Assembly (NCBI GenBank): GCA_018268055.1
Contig: JAFDXF010000038.1
Location: forward strand, 1-64,000
DNA length: 64,000 bases
Direction: 5' to 3'
Source: Bacteroidota bacterium
GTDB lineage: Bacteria > Bacteroidota > Bacteroidia > Chitinophagales > Chitinophagaceae
Made by a program: the position numbers and the translations under genes. Below the pieces are notes generated by a model. The model was not told where the DNA came from and made no database searches. It was given only the letters and a program-made list of their open reading frames with translations. Each line of letters begins with the position of its first letter. Position 1 is the stretch's first letter. Below are positions 21,274-29,832 of this stretch, one piece after another.

Positions 21274-21305
21274 TTGATGAATACAATTTCTTAAAAATAA
21301 TTTCA
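21274..21305 (+). promoter_or_regulatory. Candidate promoter for the CTG-start barrel gene
   Basis: TTG (21274-21276), a 21-nt spacer and TAATTTCA resemble the Bacteroidota -33/-7 pattern (TTG, TAnnTTTG). Two of the -7 positions differ. Transcription would begin about 15-20 nt before the proposed CTG codon. Confidence 0.35.
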
Positions 21306-21329
21306 GTAACATTGTAAAAAACATTAACC

Positions 21330-21995
21330 CTGCTTCGGAAAGTTTACATATCGGCTTTCTTCTTATTCATAACAGTATTTGCCATAGCGCAACGACCCCG
21401 TTTTAGTGCTGCCGTAGATGCATCCATTCAAAGAAGTTTTAAAAAAGAACAGCAATACTGGGCTTTTGGAAATACATTACAGGCTCAATTTAGTTTTGCT
21501 CCTAAAGATGCTGCTTATGCTTGGTTTTCCTATTATAGCAATGGAACGTTTACCAACAGGCTTACTGCCAATGCAAAATCACTTGCCACCATTCCACAAC
21601 AAATAAATTTTGACAACAATGCTCAAATGCGCTTCAAACAAATATCACTCGGCTGGAAAAAATATTTGAAAGGAAGTATTGATGCGGAAGAAAAATGGAA
21701 TCTGTACAGCACTTTAGGGTTTGGTTTAGTTCTTGGTTGGGTAAACAATACTCAAACGGCTTCTATCGATACTACCTTATACAACAACCCCGTAAGATCC
21801 GGAAAAGCCAACTTTAAGCGGCTCACGATTGATGCAGGTTTAGGCGCAGAGTTTCCACTTGGAGCAGATATTTTTCTATATTCTGAAGGAAGAGTGTGGA
21901 TTCCAACAACAGATTATCCAAGCAAATATTTATTCATCAATGAGGGCGCTCCTTTAATCGGCATGTTCAATATAGGTCTTCGTGTTTTGTTTTAA
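21330..21995 (+). CDS. Outer-membrane beta-barrel protein, probable CTG start
   Basis: One uninterrupted reading frame runs to 21995 and encodes a complete export signal, LRKVYISAFFLFITVFAIAQ, but that signal contains no ATG. The best in-frame initiator is CTG at 21330; an in-frame TAA lies a few codons upstream. A start at the internal ATG 21627 would give 122 residues and lose the signal peptide plus about 80 mature residues. The 221-residue product has alternating amphipathic strands (QAQFSFAPKD, TLGFGLVLGWV, FNIGLRVLF) and a C-terminal Phe, as expected of a small outer-membrane barrel. The function is unknown. It sits alone between the DPP7 terminator and the epimerase gene. Alternatives are a sequencing error in the start codon or a recently mutated start. 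Confidence 0.65.
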   Translation: MLRKVYISAFFLFITVFAIAQRPRFSAAVDASIQRSFKKEQQYWAFGNTLQAQFSFAPKDAAYAWFSYYSNGTFTNRLTANAKSLATIPQQINFDNNAQMRFKQISLGWKKYLKGSIDAEEKWNLYSTLGFGLVLGWVNNTQTASIDTTLYNNPVRSGKANFKRLTIDAGLGAEFPLGADIFLYSEGRVWIPTTDYPSKYLFINEGAPLIGMFNIGLRVLF

Positions 21996-22050
21996 GCATA
22001 TTATAAATTAAAAATCAAAAACTATCTTTACGCTTCAACAGAAAAAATAA

Positions 22051-23166
22051 ATGAAGCAAGAACTTACTATTAGCAAAATAGAACTCTATAAACTTTCTAT
22101 CCCACTCATCGAACCCTTTGTCACCTCTCTGGGTGTAGATACTGCTGCAGAAAACGTTTTAGTAAAGATCTTTACACAAGAGGGCCTCGTAGGTTATGGA
22201 GAGTGTAGTCCATATATGCCCATCAATGGCGAAAGTCAAGATACTTGTTTTATTGTTGGTCAATATTTTGCCAAAGTATTAAAAGGGAAAAATCCGTTGG
22301 ACATCAAAGCATGTATTCAACTGATGGATGAAGTGATTTATGGAAATAGCAGTATCAAAAGTGCTTTCGATATCGCACTGCATGATATAGCAGCACAACA
22401 CGCCGGTTTACCACTTTATAAATTCATTGGTGGAGAAAATAACAAAACAATTATAACAGATTACACTGTAAGCATTGGCGATCCGGAATTGATGGCACAA
22501 GAAGCACTAAAGATAAAATTTCAAGGCTATCCTGCCATTAAAGTAAAACTTGGGAAGCATGGACCAACTGATGTTGAACGAATTAAAGCTATCAGAAAAG
22601 CAGTGGGCGATAAAATTCCTTTACGCATAGATGCCAATCAAGGATGGAAAGTAAAAGAAGCTATTGAAACATTAAACGCTTTAGCGAAATATGATATTCA
22701 ACACTGTGAAGAACCCATAGCACGATGGAAGTATATGAAACTGCCCAAGGTGAAAAAGAAAAGTCCTATACCTATTATGGCAGACGAAAGTTGCAGCGAT
22801 GAACATGATGCTAAAAGATTAATTGAAATAGATGCTTGTCAATATTTCAATATTAAATTAGGCAAAGCCGGCGGAATTTATAAAGGATTAAAAATTGTTC
22901 GGCTTGCAGAAAAAGCAGGTATTCATCTTCAAGTAGGTGCCATGATTGAATCTAGAATTGCTATGACTGCATTCGCACATTTTGCATTGAGCAGTTCAAT
23001 GATTGAACACTATGATTTTGATACTGCTTTGATGTTTTCTGTTGATCCGGTAACGGGCGGCATTCAATATAAAGCCAATGGTGTTATTGAAGTTCCCGAA
23101 ACACCCGGACTCGGCGCTACCATTAGCAATGAATGGCTCAGCACCATGCCAAAAACAGAAATCTGA
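22051..23166 (+). CDS. Dipeptide epimerase, enolase superfamily
   Basis: The 371-residue protein has the enolase-superfamily capping domain (1-~125) and barrel. The base pair of lysines appears as AIKVKLG and NIKLGKAGG. Metal ligands are in RIDANQGW, HCEEPI and MADESCS. The C-terminal DFDTAL segment carries the Asp-X-Asp motif that binds the dipeptide amino group in the dipeptide epimerase subgroup, which distinguishes it from muconate cycloisomerases. These enzymes interconvert L,D and L,L dipeptides, classically L-Ala-D-Glu released from peptidoglycan; the exact substrate cannot be read from sequence. The cytoplasmic enzyme would complement the nearby exported peptidase in peptide salvage. 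The ATG follows the barrel gene by 55 nt, and a convergent terminator ends the unit. Confidence 0.85.
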   Translation: MKQELTISKIELYKLSIPLIEPFVTSLGVDTAAENVLVKIFTQEGLVGYGECSPYMPINGESQDTCFIVGQYFAKVLKGKNPLDIKACIQLMDEVIYGNSSIKSAFDIALHDIAAQHAGLPLYKFIGGENNKTIITDYTVSIGDPELMAQEALKIKFQGYPAIKVKLGKHGPTDVERIKAIRKAVGDKIPLRIDANQGWKVKEAIETLNALAKYDIQHCEEPIARWKYMKLPKVKKKSPIPIMADESCSDEHDAKRLIEIDACQYFNIKLGKAGGIYKGLKIVRLAEKAGIHLQVGAMIESRIAMTAFAHFALSSSMIEHYDFDTALMFSVDPVTGGIQYKANGVIEVPETPGLGATISNEWLSTMPKTEI

Positions 23167-23206
23167 TTTACATAACCGTCCTAAAACTTATTCATAGGAC
23201 TAAAAC

Positions 23207-23238
23207 AAAATAGTCCCGCCAAATGGCGGGACTATTTT
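23207..23238. terminator. Bidirectional terminator between convergent genes
   Basis: Perfect 14-bp arms AAAATAGTCCCGCC / GGCGGGACTATTTT around AAAT, flanked by A- and T-rich ends on both sides. It serves both the epimerase gene and the BNR protein gene. Confidence 0.92.
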
Positions 23239-23258
23239 TATTTCAACATGATGATTGA

Positions 23259-26200
23259 TTAATGATAAATAATAATACCATCGCTACGACTGATAAAGCC
23301 ATTTTCAGAGTTATACATATATAAGAAATAAGTGCCCTGAGCAAGTGTGGTCAACTTCATTGGTATCACACTTCCATAGCTTAAGCCGTCAAAATCAAAT
23401 GTTCTATACAGTTTACCATCTGCACCAAATACTTTCACACCCAGTTTTGTATATAAGTCTGTATTCATCTTCAAACTGAAGTTTCCATTATTCGGATTTG
23501 AAATGATGCGTACTGCACCTTTCTCATTCAGTTTTTTATGTCTGTCTGCACAATCATATACTTGTACTTGCGATGTAATTGATTTAGGACAACCACCTGT
23601 ACCGGCAACAGTGTAAGTAACTGTTTTAATGCCCACACCTGCAACAGATGGCGTGAAAACTCCGGATGCAGTAACGCCTGTTCCTGACCATGTACCACCT
23701 GCAACAGAAGCTGTAAGCGTAATTGCAGCGTCTGACAAACAGATTGTCTTAGGCAGATTATTCAGTGTAAAGTTTGGATAACTATTTACTGTAAATGTAG
23801 CAGCATTCGTGTTGGTAGATCCACAACCAGCAGTCACTACACAACGATACTGGTAGCCATTCTGAGTGGCTGGTACAGCAGTTTGTGCAAGTGTATTTGT
23901 ATTTGCACCCGGCAATGAAACATTAAACCAAGTAACGCCACCATTGGTACTTGCCTGCCATTGGTAAGTCAATGCTCCTACAGAAGTAGTAGCTCCTACG
24001 GTAAGCGTAGCATTACTTCCTTCGCAGAAAGTTTGGCTTACAGGTTGAGTTGTAATTACAGGGTATGAATTAACAGTAAGCAATGCAGACGCTGTGATGC
24101 CAGGAGCACAAGGCGGGCTACTGATATTGCAACGATATCTGTTTTGATTGAGTGTACCCGGTGTATTTGTAAGTGTAAGTGTAGTAGTAGTAGCTCCTGA
24201 GTAAGTAGCATTATTTGAAACACTACTCCATGTTACACCACCATTGGTACTTACTTCCCACTGATAGCTAAGACCTGTGCCACTTGCAGCAGCGGTAAAT
24301 GTAGTTCCGGTTCCTTCGCAGATAGTGCGATCCACTGGATTGGTAGTTACCGTTACAGAAGAACTTACAGTCAAAGTCGCAGCATTTGATGTTGGATTAG
24401 GAGGGCAGCTGCTTGTAACAATACAACGGAATTGATTACCATTTTGGCCTACAACAGTTGATGCAATAGTATAAGTTGCACTTGTTGCACCGGATATATT
24501 ATTCCAAGTAGCACCATTATCTGTACTTAATTGCCATTGATAACCTGTAGCATTTGAAGCAGTAACAGAGAATGAAGCTGCACTGCCTGAGCACACAGAA
24601 ATATTTGCAGGCTGACCGGTTATGGCTGCTGCAACATTTACAGTAAGAGTAGCAGCATTTGATGTGCTTACACCACAACCTGTGCTTGCGATACAGCGAT
24701 ATTGGTTATTGTTCATACCCGCTGTTACACCGGTTAATGAAAGATTCGCAGTAGTAGCACCTGAAATATTATTCCAAGTTCCGCCGCCATCTGTACTTAC
24801 TTGCCATTGGAAATTAGTGGCACCTGCAGATACGATGCTAAAGTTTGCTGTTCCGCCGGCACAAACTGTTTGATTGGACGGCTGCGTAGTTATAGCAGGG
24901 CCTGCGCCACCGTTAATGGTATAAGTTACTGTTACATTTTGCGTTGTAGCACCTGTAGCAGTTCCTTGAATTGTTACATTATATGTTCCGGGTGTAAGTG
25001 TATTTGCATTATTCAAACGCACAGTTACACTACTTCCAGGCGTTACAGTAGCAGAAGGCACAAAACTGATAGTGGTACCTGATGGAACACCAGATACAGC
25101 ACTTACAGTAATAGCATTACTAAAACCACCTATTGAGTTAGTACCTAATAATACATCCATTGTTGCAGGAGCAGGACAACTAACCGTTGTAGGTGATGGG
25201 GGTGTAAATGAAAATCCTGTAGGCACAGATGCAGGAATATTAGTCGTAAAAATTCCGCGACCATGCGTAGCAGCTGCTATCAAGCGATCGGAAGCACGAT
25301 ATTTAATCATATCTGTTCTTACATTCGGGAAAGTGGTGTTGGGTATCCACACAGTACTTGCGCCATTGAGCAAGTCTGTTTCCCACACTCCTGTTTCAGT
25401 AGCGATATATGCTTTTTTATTATCATCAGGATGGAATAGTGCCCAACGAACAGGCATATCCGGTAGGTTTCCATCGCACTTAGTCCAGTTGGTACCGCCA
25501 TTTACAGAGTACCATACGTGGCCTACACCATAACTTGCATAAGTAGCCATCAAAGTATCATCCGTTTTCCCCGTTACCACACAGTTCACATATCCGGAAG
25601 CACCTGATGGTGTAATCTCTGTAGTAGTTGGCGTATTAGTATTTGCATTATCTGCAATAAATATTTTTGTTGCGCCCATGCCAAAATAAACACGATTGGC
25701 TGTATAAGGAGAACAATGAACCGCTGATACGTTTACACCCGAAAAGGCAGCAACCGTTACCACCGTTGTTGTACCGGTAGCGGGAGCATTATCCCATCTT
25801 AAATAATTACCTGCACTATTACAAGCATAGATGTTTTTTGAATTATTATCAAAGTCCCAAGGATTGATAAATCGACCTGTGCTTTGATTGTTCACAGGCG
25901 TACTCCATGACGCACCCGCATTAGTACTTCTGCGATATACATTATATACATAAGAGCCAAACTGATTCACCGGATTAAGCTGATCAATAGCACAATAAGC
26001 ACCATCACCACCTACAACTTCTGCAGAACTATCCAAGCCAACGTGATTCATGCGATGCATACCATTATCTTGTGCACCACCAATAAAATAATTTGTTTGT
26101 GTCGGGCTTATCGCAACAGAATAAAATTGTTTTAATCGAAGTCCTTTATTTCTGTCATTATTATTGATACCACCGTCGATAGAGTAATGTAGTCCTCCAT

Positions 26201-27539
26201 CGCAAGCAAAAAGTAATTTTGATCCGCCATCCCACCATTGTATATTATGTTGATCGGCGTGAATATAAAAACCGGTAGTTGAGGTAGCCCATCCTGAAAT
26301 TTTAGTCCATGAAGTACCGCCATTTGTTGTTTTATAACAATCTAATCCCCCCACAATACATTCATTTGGATTGGAAGGATTGATACCACAAGACAAAGAG
26401 TACCATCCCTGTCCGCTTGCCCATCCACTTGCAGGTTGGCTACCGGTTGCTGCCCAATTATCACCACCATCTGTAGATTTATATATAGTAGGTACCTGAC
26501 TTGAGGCATCAACAGGTAAGGCATATAATGTATTGCCCATTACGGCTATTTCGCAGCGGTCATTTAATCCGGGAAATGGAGTTGTTGGAGCATTCCAACC
26601 GGAGCCAGAAGTGGCAGTTGCCGGGTTATCTGTGTATCTGTATGTTTGTCCGCTTCCGATACCTGTTACCATGTGTAATCTTGCGGGACCTGATGTTGAA
26701 CTAATTTCCAGGTCGCAAATAGATTGACTTGGTACACCTGTAGGCGTGATGTTTGTCCATGTAGTTCCACCGTCAGAAGATCTCCAAAGTCCACCCGGTG
26801 TTCTTGTGGCACAATAAACATTACCTTGATAATCGCAAACGATACGAGTGCCAAGAAGGAAAGAGCTGGTACTGGACAAGAAATTCCAAGTAGCACCACC
26901 ATCTACGCTTTTAAAAACACCTACACCTCTTACGGCATCAGCATTTCTGAAAGACTCACCGGTGCAGAAATACATAATATTTTGATTTCCGGGGCGAGGG
27001 TCTTGACATATAGCTGCAATAGCCAAATTACTCATATAGTCATTTACCAATACCCAAGGAGAAGGAGACACAGTAATGTCATTTGTTTTCCATAAACCAC
27101 CGTCCACACCACCGGCCCACACTGTTTTATGAGTAGGGTCTGTGGAGTCCACCATTATAGCTCTTATTCTTCCGGAAGTTTGCTGACCGGTTGGCCTAGG
27201 GTTGCCACCCACTGTAAAATCGCCATTTGGGCCTCTTTCCTCCCAAACTAATGCTTGAGTTGAATTTGGTCTATTTGCAAGGGCTGATTTAGCCTGCTCT
27301 GTTTGTTGAATAGCTTGCCACAATCTTTCTGTGGGTACTCTTCCCAATGCAGGATCTTTTGTTCTTTCAATTTCAAAAAGAGTGGCTTGCTCTATTCCAT
27401 CATAGCCATCTTCCTCCTCTTCTTCTATTTCGTTTCTATGATTTTTGCTTACACAGGCTGGTGTAAACAAAGATAAACTGAACGCAGTAATGCATAGTAC
27501 TGCCCATAAGCTAATTTTCTGCTTAAGCATGGTTGACAT
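23259..27539 (-). CDS. T9SS-exported BNR/sortilin-like propeller protein with Ig-like domains
   Basis: The 1426-residue secreted protein starts with a signal peptide (LSLFTPACVS) followed by an unusually acidic run (EIEEEEEDGYDG). Residues ~90-800 are a beta-propeller of BNR/Asp-box repeats, seen as KSVDGGATW, RSSDGGTTW, KSTDGGDNW and KTTNGGTSW, the fold of sialidases and VPS10 proteins. No sialidase arginine triad was identified. A conserved stalk module comes next (GFSNAITVSAVSG, ~820-910), then four Ig-like domains beginning ITTQPSNQTVC, ITGQPANISVC, TTNPVDRTIC and ITTQPVSQTFC, a fifth related domain, and a T9SS sorting tail (ISNPNNGNFSL ... QGTYFLYMYNSENG). It is predicted to reach the cell surface or medium. 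Ligand and activity are unknown. It is a single gene on the minus strand. Confidence 0.88.
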   Translation of the reverse strand: MSTMLKQKISLWAVLCITAFSLSLFTPACVSKNHRNEIEEEEEDGYDGIEQATLFEIERTKDPALGRVPTERLWQAIQQTEQAKSALANRPNSTQALVWEERGPNGDFTVGGNPRPTGQQTSGRIRAIMVDSTDPTHKTVWAGGVDGGLWKTNDITVSPSPWVLVNDYMSNLAIAAICQDPRPGNQNIMYFCTGESFRNADAVRGVGVFKSVDGGATWNFLSSTSSFLLGTRIVCDYQGNVYCATRTPGGLWRSSDGGTTWTNITPTGVPSQSICDLEISSTSGPARLHMVTGIGSGQTYRYTDNPATATSGSGWNAPTTPFPGLNDRCEIAVMGNTLYALPVDASSQVPTIYKSTDGGDNWAATGSQPASGWASGQGWYSLSCGINPSNPNECIVGGLDCYKTTNGGTSWTKISGWATSTTGFYIHADQHNIQWWDGGSKLLFACDGGLHYSIDGGINNNDRNKGLRLKQFYSVAISPTQTNYFIGGAQDNGMHRMNHVGLDSSAEVVGGDGAYCAIDQLNPVNQFGSYVYNVYRRSTNAGASWSTPVNNQSTGRFINPWDFDNNSKNIYACNSAGNYLRWDNAPATGTTTVVTVAAFSGVNVSAVHCSPYTANRVYFGMGATKIFIADNANTNTPTTTEITPSGASGYVNCVVTGKTDDTLMATYASYGVGHVWYSVNGGTNWTKCDGNLPDMPVRWALFHPDDNKKAYIATETGVWETDLLNGASTVWIPNTTFPNVRTDMIKYRASDRLIAAATHGRGIFTTNIPASVPTGFSFTPPSPTTVSCPAPATMDVLLGTNSIGGFSNAITVSAVSGVPSGTTISFVPSATVTPGSSVTVRLNNANTLTPGTYNVTIQGTATGATTQNVTVTYTINGGAGPAITTQPSNQTVCAGGTANFSIVSAGATNFQWQVSTDGGGTWNNISGATTANLSLTGVTAGMNNNQYRCIASTGCGVSTSNAATLTVNVAAAITGQPANISVCSGSAASFSVTASNATGYQWQLSTDNGATWNNISGATSATYTIASTVVGQNGNQFRCIVTSSCPPNPTSNAATLTVSSSVTVTTNPVDRTICEGTGTTFTAAASGTGLSYQWEVSTNGGVTWSSVSNNATYSGATTTTLTLTNTPGTLNQNRYRCNISSPPCAPGITASALLTVNSYPVITTQPVSQTFCEGSNATLTVGATTSVGALTYQWQASTNGGVTWFNVSLPGANTNTLAQTAVPATQNGYQYRCVVTAGCGSTNTNAATFTVNSYPNFTLNNLPKTICLSDAAITLTASVAGGTWSGTGVTASGVFTPSVAGVGIKTVTYTVAGTGGCPKSITSQVQVYDCADRHKKLNEKGAVRIISNPNNGNFSLKMNTDLYTKLGVKVFGADGKLYRTFDFDGLSYGSVIPMKLTTLAQGTYFLYMYNSENGFISRSDGIIIYH

Positions 27540-27567
27540 TTTTAGTAGGTTGACAAAAAAACGAAAT

Positions 27568-27575
27568 CAAAAATA
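27568..27575 (-). promoter_or_regulatory. -7 promoter box for the BNR protein gene
   Basis: TATTTTTG on the minus strand matches TAnnTTTG exactly, 28 nt upstream of the ATG. A TTC triplet 19 nt further upstream is only a partial -33 match. Confidence 0.4.
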
Positions 27576-27637
27576 AGAAACAAATACCAAAATTGAAGTA
27601 GCTGCTATTTATAATTCTCAAATAAGTTATTGAAAAA

Positions 27638-28018
27638 CTACTTCGCTGCAATCATACTAATTTCAACGTTCACAAATTTTGGAAGTGCAGCAACCTGAAC
27701 AGTTTCTCTTGCAGGGAAATTTTTCCCAAAATAAGTACCATAAACCTCATTAATCAGCCCAAACTGATGCATATCTGTAATAAAAATGGTTGTTTTGAGC
27801 ACATTATTGAAGTCCATTTCTGCAGCAGCCAAAACCGCTTTTAGGTTTTTCATTACCTGATGCGTTTCTTCTTGCACATCTTTGTTTTTTAATTCACCTG
27901 TTACAGGGTCCAAACAAATCTGCCCGGAAATATACAATGTATCTCCACTCATAGTAGCTTGATTATAAGGTCCAATTGGCGCAGGTGCATTCGGTGTATT
28001 GATGATTGTCTTACTCAT
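27638..28018 (-). CDS. RidA family enamine/imine deaminase
   Basis: The 126-residue protein is a complete single-domain RidA (YjgF/YER057c/UK114) protein. Family marks include the APxxIGPYNQA N-terminus, the LYISGQICLDPVTGEL strand-turn, and Arg104 in FPARETVQV, which anchors the substrate carboxylate in active members. RidA proteins are cytosolic trimers that hydrolyse reactive 2-aminoacrylate-type imines to ketoacids, protecting PLP enzymes. All expected residues are present, so it should be active. It is divergent from the dehydrogenase-like gene with a 65-nt shared control region carrying a good promoter for this strand. Confidence 0.92.
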   Translation of the reverse strand: MSKTIINTPNAPAPIGPYNQATMSGDTLYISGQICLDPVTGELKNKDVQEETHQVMKNLKAVLAAAEMDFNNVLKTTIFITDMHQFGLINEVYGTYFGKNFPARETVQVAALPKFVNVEISMIAAK

Positions 28019-28043
28019 ATTAAGAATTTTTATGTTTTATAAA

Positions 28044-28073
28044 CGAAATTAAGTTTATATACTTTCTTTGCAA
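28044..28073 (-). promoter_or_regulatory. Candidate promoter of the RidA gene
   Basis: On the minus strand TTG, a 19-nt spacer and TAATTTCG follow the Bacteroidota -33/-7 pattern with one mismatch in the -7 box. The start codon lies 26 nt downstream. Confidence 0.45.
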
Positions 28074-28083
28074 AAAAGCAGCT

Positions 28084-28701
28084 ATGAAGATTCATATAAT
28101 TGCGAGTGAAGAACAAAAAAAGGAATTGAATTTGCGATTAAATACAGATATAACATGGTCGGAACAGATTTCTGCAATCGATAGCCTGGATTGTTTGATT
28201 GATTTATTGTACAATCATAGTTCGGAAAGAATAGTTGCCTTAAAAAAAACAAACGCCCCTTTAATCCTTGTCAACTCTGTTATTCAAACGTTGATTCATT
28301 TCCCCGAAAATTTTGTTCGGATCAATGGCTGGCCCACTTTTTTGAAAAGAGAAATTGTAGAAGTGGCTGCAAATGATGAAACTTTGAAAAAGAAAACAGA
28401 ACAAGTATGCTCAATTCTTGAAAAAAAAGTAGAATGGGTTCCTGATATTGCAGGATTTGTGACACCACGAGTGGTAGGAATGATTATCAACGAAGCATAT
28501 TTTGCTTTAGAAGAGAATGTGAGTACCAAAGAAGAAACGGACATAGCTATGAAATTGGGTACTAATTATCCTTATGGGCCATTTGAATGGGCACAGTTAA
28601 TTGGTTTAAAAAATGTATTTTCTTTATTAGAAACGCTTTCGCAATCTCAGTATCGCTACAAGCCATGTACTTTATTAAAACAAGAAGCACTACTATCATG
28701 A
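28084..28701 (+). CDS. Degenerate 3-hydroxyacyl-CoA dehydrogenase-like protein
   Basis: The C-terminal half (residues ~120-205) matches the C-terminal domain of 3-hydroxyacyl-CoA dehydrogenases (FVTPRVVGMIINEAYFA, MKLGTNYPYGPFEWA). The N-terminal half is far shorter than a normal NAD-binding Rossmann domain: the initial MKIHIIASEEQ is not followed by a GxGxxG loop. Total length is 205, against about 280-300 for a complete enzyme, so dehydrogenase activity is doubtful. The gene overlaps tsaB by an ATGA junction and is therefore translationally coupled to it. It may have been retained as a CoA-ester-binding or dimerisation protein. No frameshift is visible, so it looks like a stable reduced form rather than a pseudogene. 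Confidence 0.75.
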   Translation: MKIHIIASEEQKKELNLRLNTDITWSEQISAIDSLDCLIDLLYNHSSERIVALKKTNAPLILVNSVIQTLIHFPENFVRINGWPTFLKREIVEVAANDETLKKKTEQVCSILEKKVEWVPDIAGFVTPRVVGMIINEAYFALEENVSTKEETDIAMKLGTNYPYGPFEWAQLIGLKNVFSLLETLSQSQYRYKPCTLLKQEALLS

Positions 28702-29369
28702 GTTTGATTATAAATATAGATACTGCATTTGATTCTGCTTCGGTTTGCATAGCAGATAATGAAACGGTTTTGCAAAAAAATACAAATACACAATTCAAAG
28801 ATCATGCAGCATGGTTGCACCCCACTATTCAACTACTATTGAAAGAAAGTAATGTCAGTATAAAAAACATTAACGCAATTGCTGTCAATAATGGGCCTGG
28901 CTCTTACACCGGATTGCGTGTGGGCTTATCTGCTGCAAAAGGTTTGTGCTTTGCATTAAATATTCCATTGATTACAATTAATACGCTCGAGTTGATTGCT
29001 TCAGCTGTTGCTACTCAAGCAGAAGATATAATTTGTCCATTAATCGATGCTCGTAGAATGGAAGTATTTACAGCATGTTATGACAAAAACTTAAAACAAA
29101 TACTCGCCCCACAAGCACTCATTCTGGATGAAAATAGTTTTTCGGATATTCTTACAAAACATAAAATTCTATTCTGCGGAAATGCAATTACAAAAACTCA
29201 ATTAGTGCTTAAAAACGCTCATGCAAATTTTACAGATTACCATTACTCAATTGAAGACATGGCTCATCTTTCTTTTGAAAAATTTGAGAGAAAAGATTTT
29301 GCAGATATGGCTTATTCAGCACCTTTCTATGTGAAAGAGTTTTATACTCCTGCCGCAAGAAAGAAATAG
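28698..29369 (+). CDS. tsaB: tRNA threonylcarbamoyladenosine biosynthesis protein TsaB
   Basis: The 223-residue protein starts MSLIINIDTAFDSASV, an ASKHA-type phosphate-1 strand. It carries the family motif NNGPGSYTGLRVGLSAAKGL near residues 65-85 and the conserved PLIDARRMEV segment. TsaB is the non-catalytic partner of TsaD that, with TsaE, transfers threonylcarbamoyl to A37 of ANN-decoding tRNAs in the cytoplasm. The ATG at 28698 is chosen over earlier in-frame starts because it gives the family N-terminus and forms an ATGA overlap with the upstream gene's stop. Length is normal. Sequence and motif are intact. Confidence 0.93.
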   Translation: MSLIINIDTAFDSASVCIADNETVLQKNTNTQFKDHAAWLHPTIQLLLKESNVSIKNINAIAVNNGPGSYTGLRVGLSAAKGLCFALNIPLITINTLELIASAVATQAEDIICPLIDARRMEVFTACYDKNLKQILAPQALILDENSFSDILTKHKILFCGNAITKTQLVLKNAHANFTDYHYSIEDMAHLSFEKFERKDFADMAYSAPFYVKEFYTPAARKK

Positions 29370-29388
29370 TCTTGCTCAAAAAATATTT

Positions 29389-29396
29389 TACATTTG
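29389..29396 (+). promoter_or_regulatory. -7 promoter box for the ArsR-type regulator
   Basis: TACATTTG matches TAnnTTTG exactly and lies 17 nt before the ATG chosen for the regulator. A TTG stands 14 nt upstream of it, closer than usual. Confidence 0.4.
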
Positions 29397-29413
29397 TTAC
29401 TTACGTCAAGAGC

Positions 29414-29752
29414 ATGAACAGCTACACATTAATATTCAATACACTTACAGATGAAGGCACACAAGTGCAACTCAGTCTTTTGAATATGCGTAAGGCAGCA
29501 CTCCTTTTTCGTGCCGTAAATAATAATTTGAGGTTGCAGATTTTAAAATTGATCGATGAAAAGGGACAAATGACTGTAACAGAAATCTATCAGCATCTTT
29601 TATTGGAACAATCAGTTGCTTCGCAACAATTATCCATCCTTAGAAAAGCAGGACTTGTAAAAACAAGCCGCAATGGGAAATTCATTTATTATTCTATTAA
29701 TGCAAATCGTTTTGCCGAGCTAAATAAAATAACAGGTGAGTTATTGAAATAA
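29414..29752 (+). CDS. ArsR/SmtB family transcriptional regulator, cysteine-free
   Basis: This 112-residue winged-helix protein has the ArsR core: LRLQILKLI helix, TVTEIYQHL, recognition helix SVASQQLSILRKAGL, and wing KTSRNGKFIYYSIN. The ATG at 29414 is preferred to an upstream TTG. ArsR proteins are dimeric repressors released by metals, arsenicals, or reactive sulfur. The next gene encodes a persulfide-dioxygenase-like fusion, a usual partner of the sulfur-sensing ArsR proteins BigR/SqrR, but those sense through a cysteine pair and this protein has no cysteine at all. It therefore cannot sense by disulfide or tetrasulfide formation. It probably controls its own unit and the downstream gene. 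Confidence 0.85.
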   Translation: MNSYTLIFNTLTDEGTQVQLSLLNMRKAALLFRAVNNNLRLQILKLIDEKGQMTVTEIYQHLLLEQSVASQQLSILRKAGLVKTSRNGKFIYYSINANRFAELNKITGELLK

Positions 29753-29806
29753 TCAATTTTTACCAATCTCTTATATTTTAATACAATTCAATTAGTCTTT
29801 ATCGGG

Positions 29807-29814
29807 TAAATTTG
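29807..29814 (+). promoter_or_regulatory. -7 promoter box for the MBL/rhodanese gene
   Basis: TAAATTTG matches TAnnTTTG exactly, 18 nt before the ATG. No good -33 TTG was found, so this is tentative, but it suggests the gene can be transcribed independently of the regulator. Confidence 0.35.
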
Positions 29815-29832
29815 CACTTAAATTTATTTACT

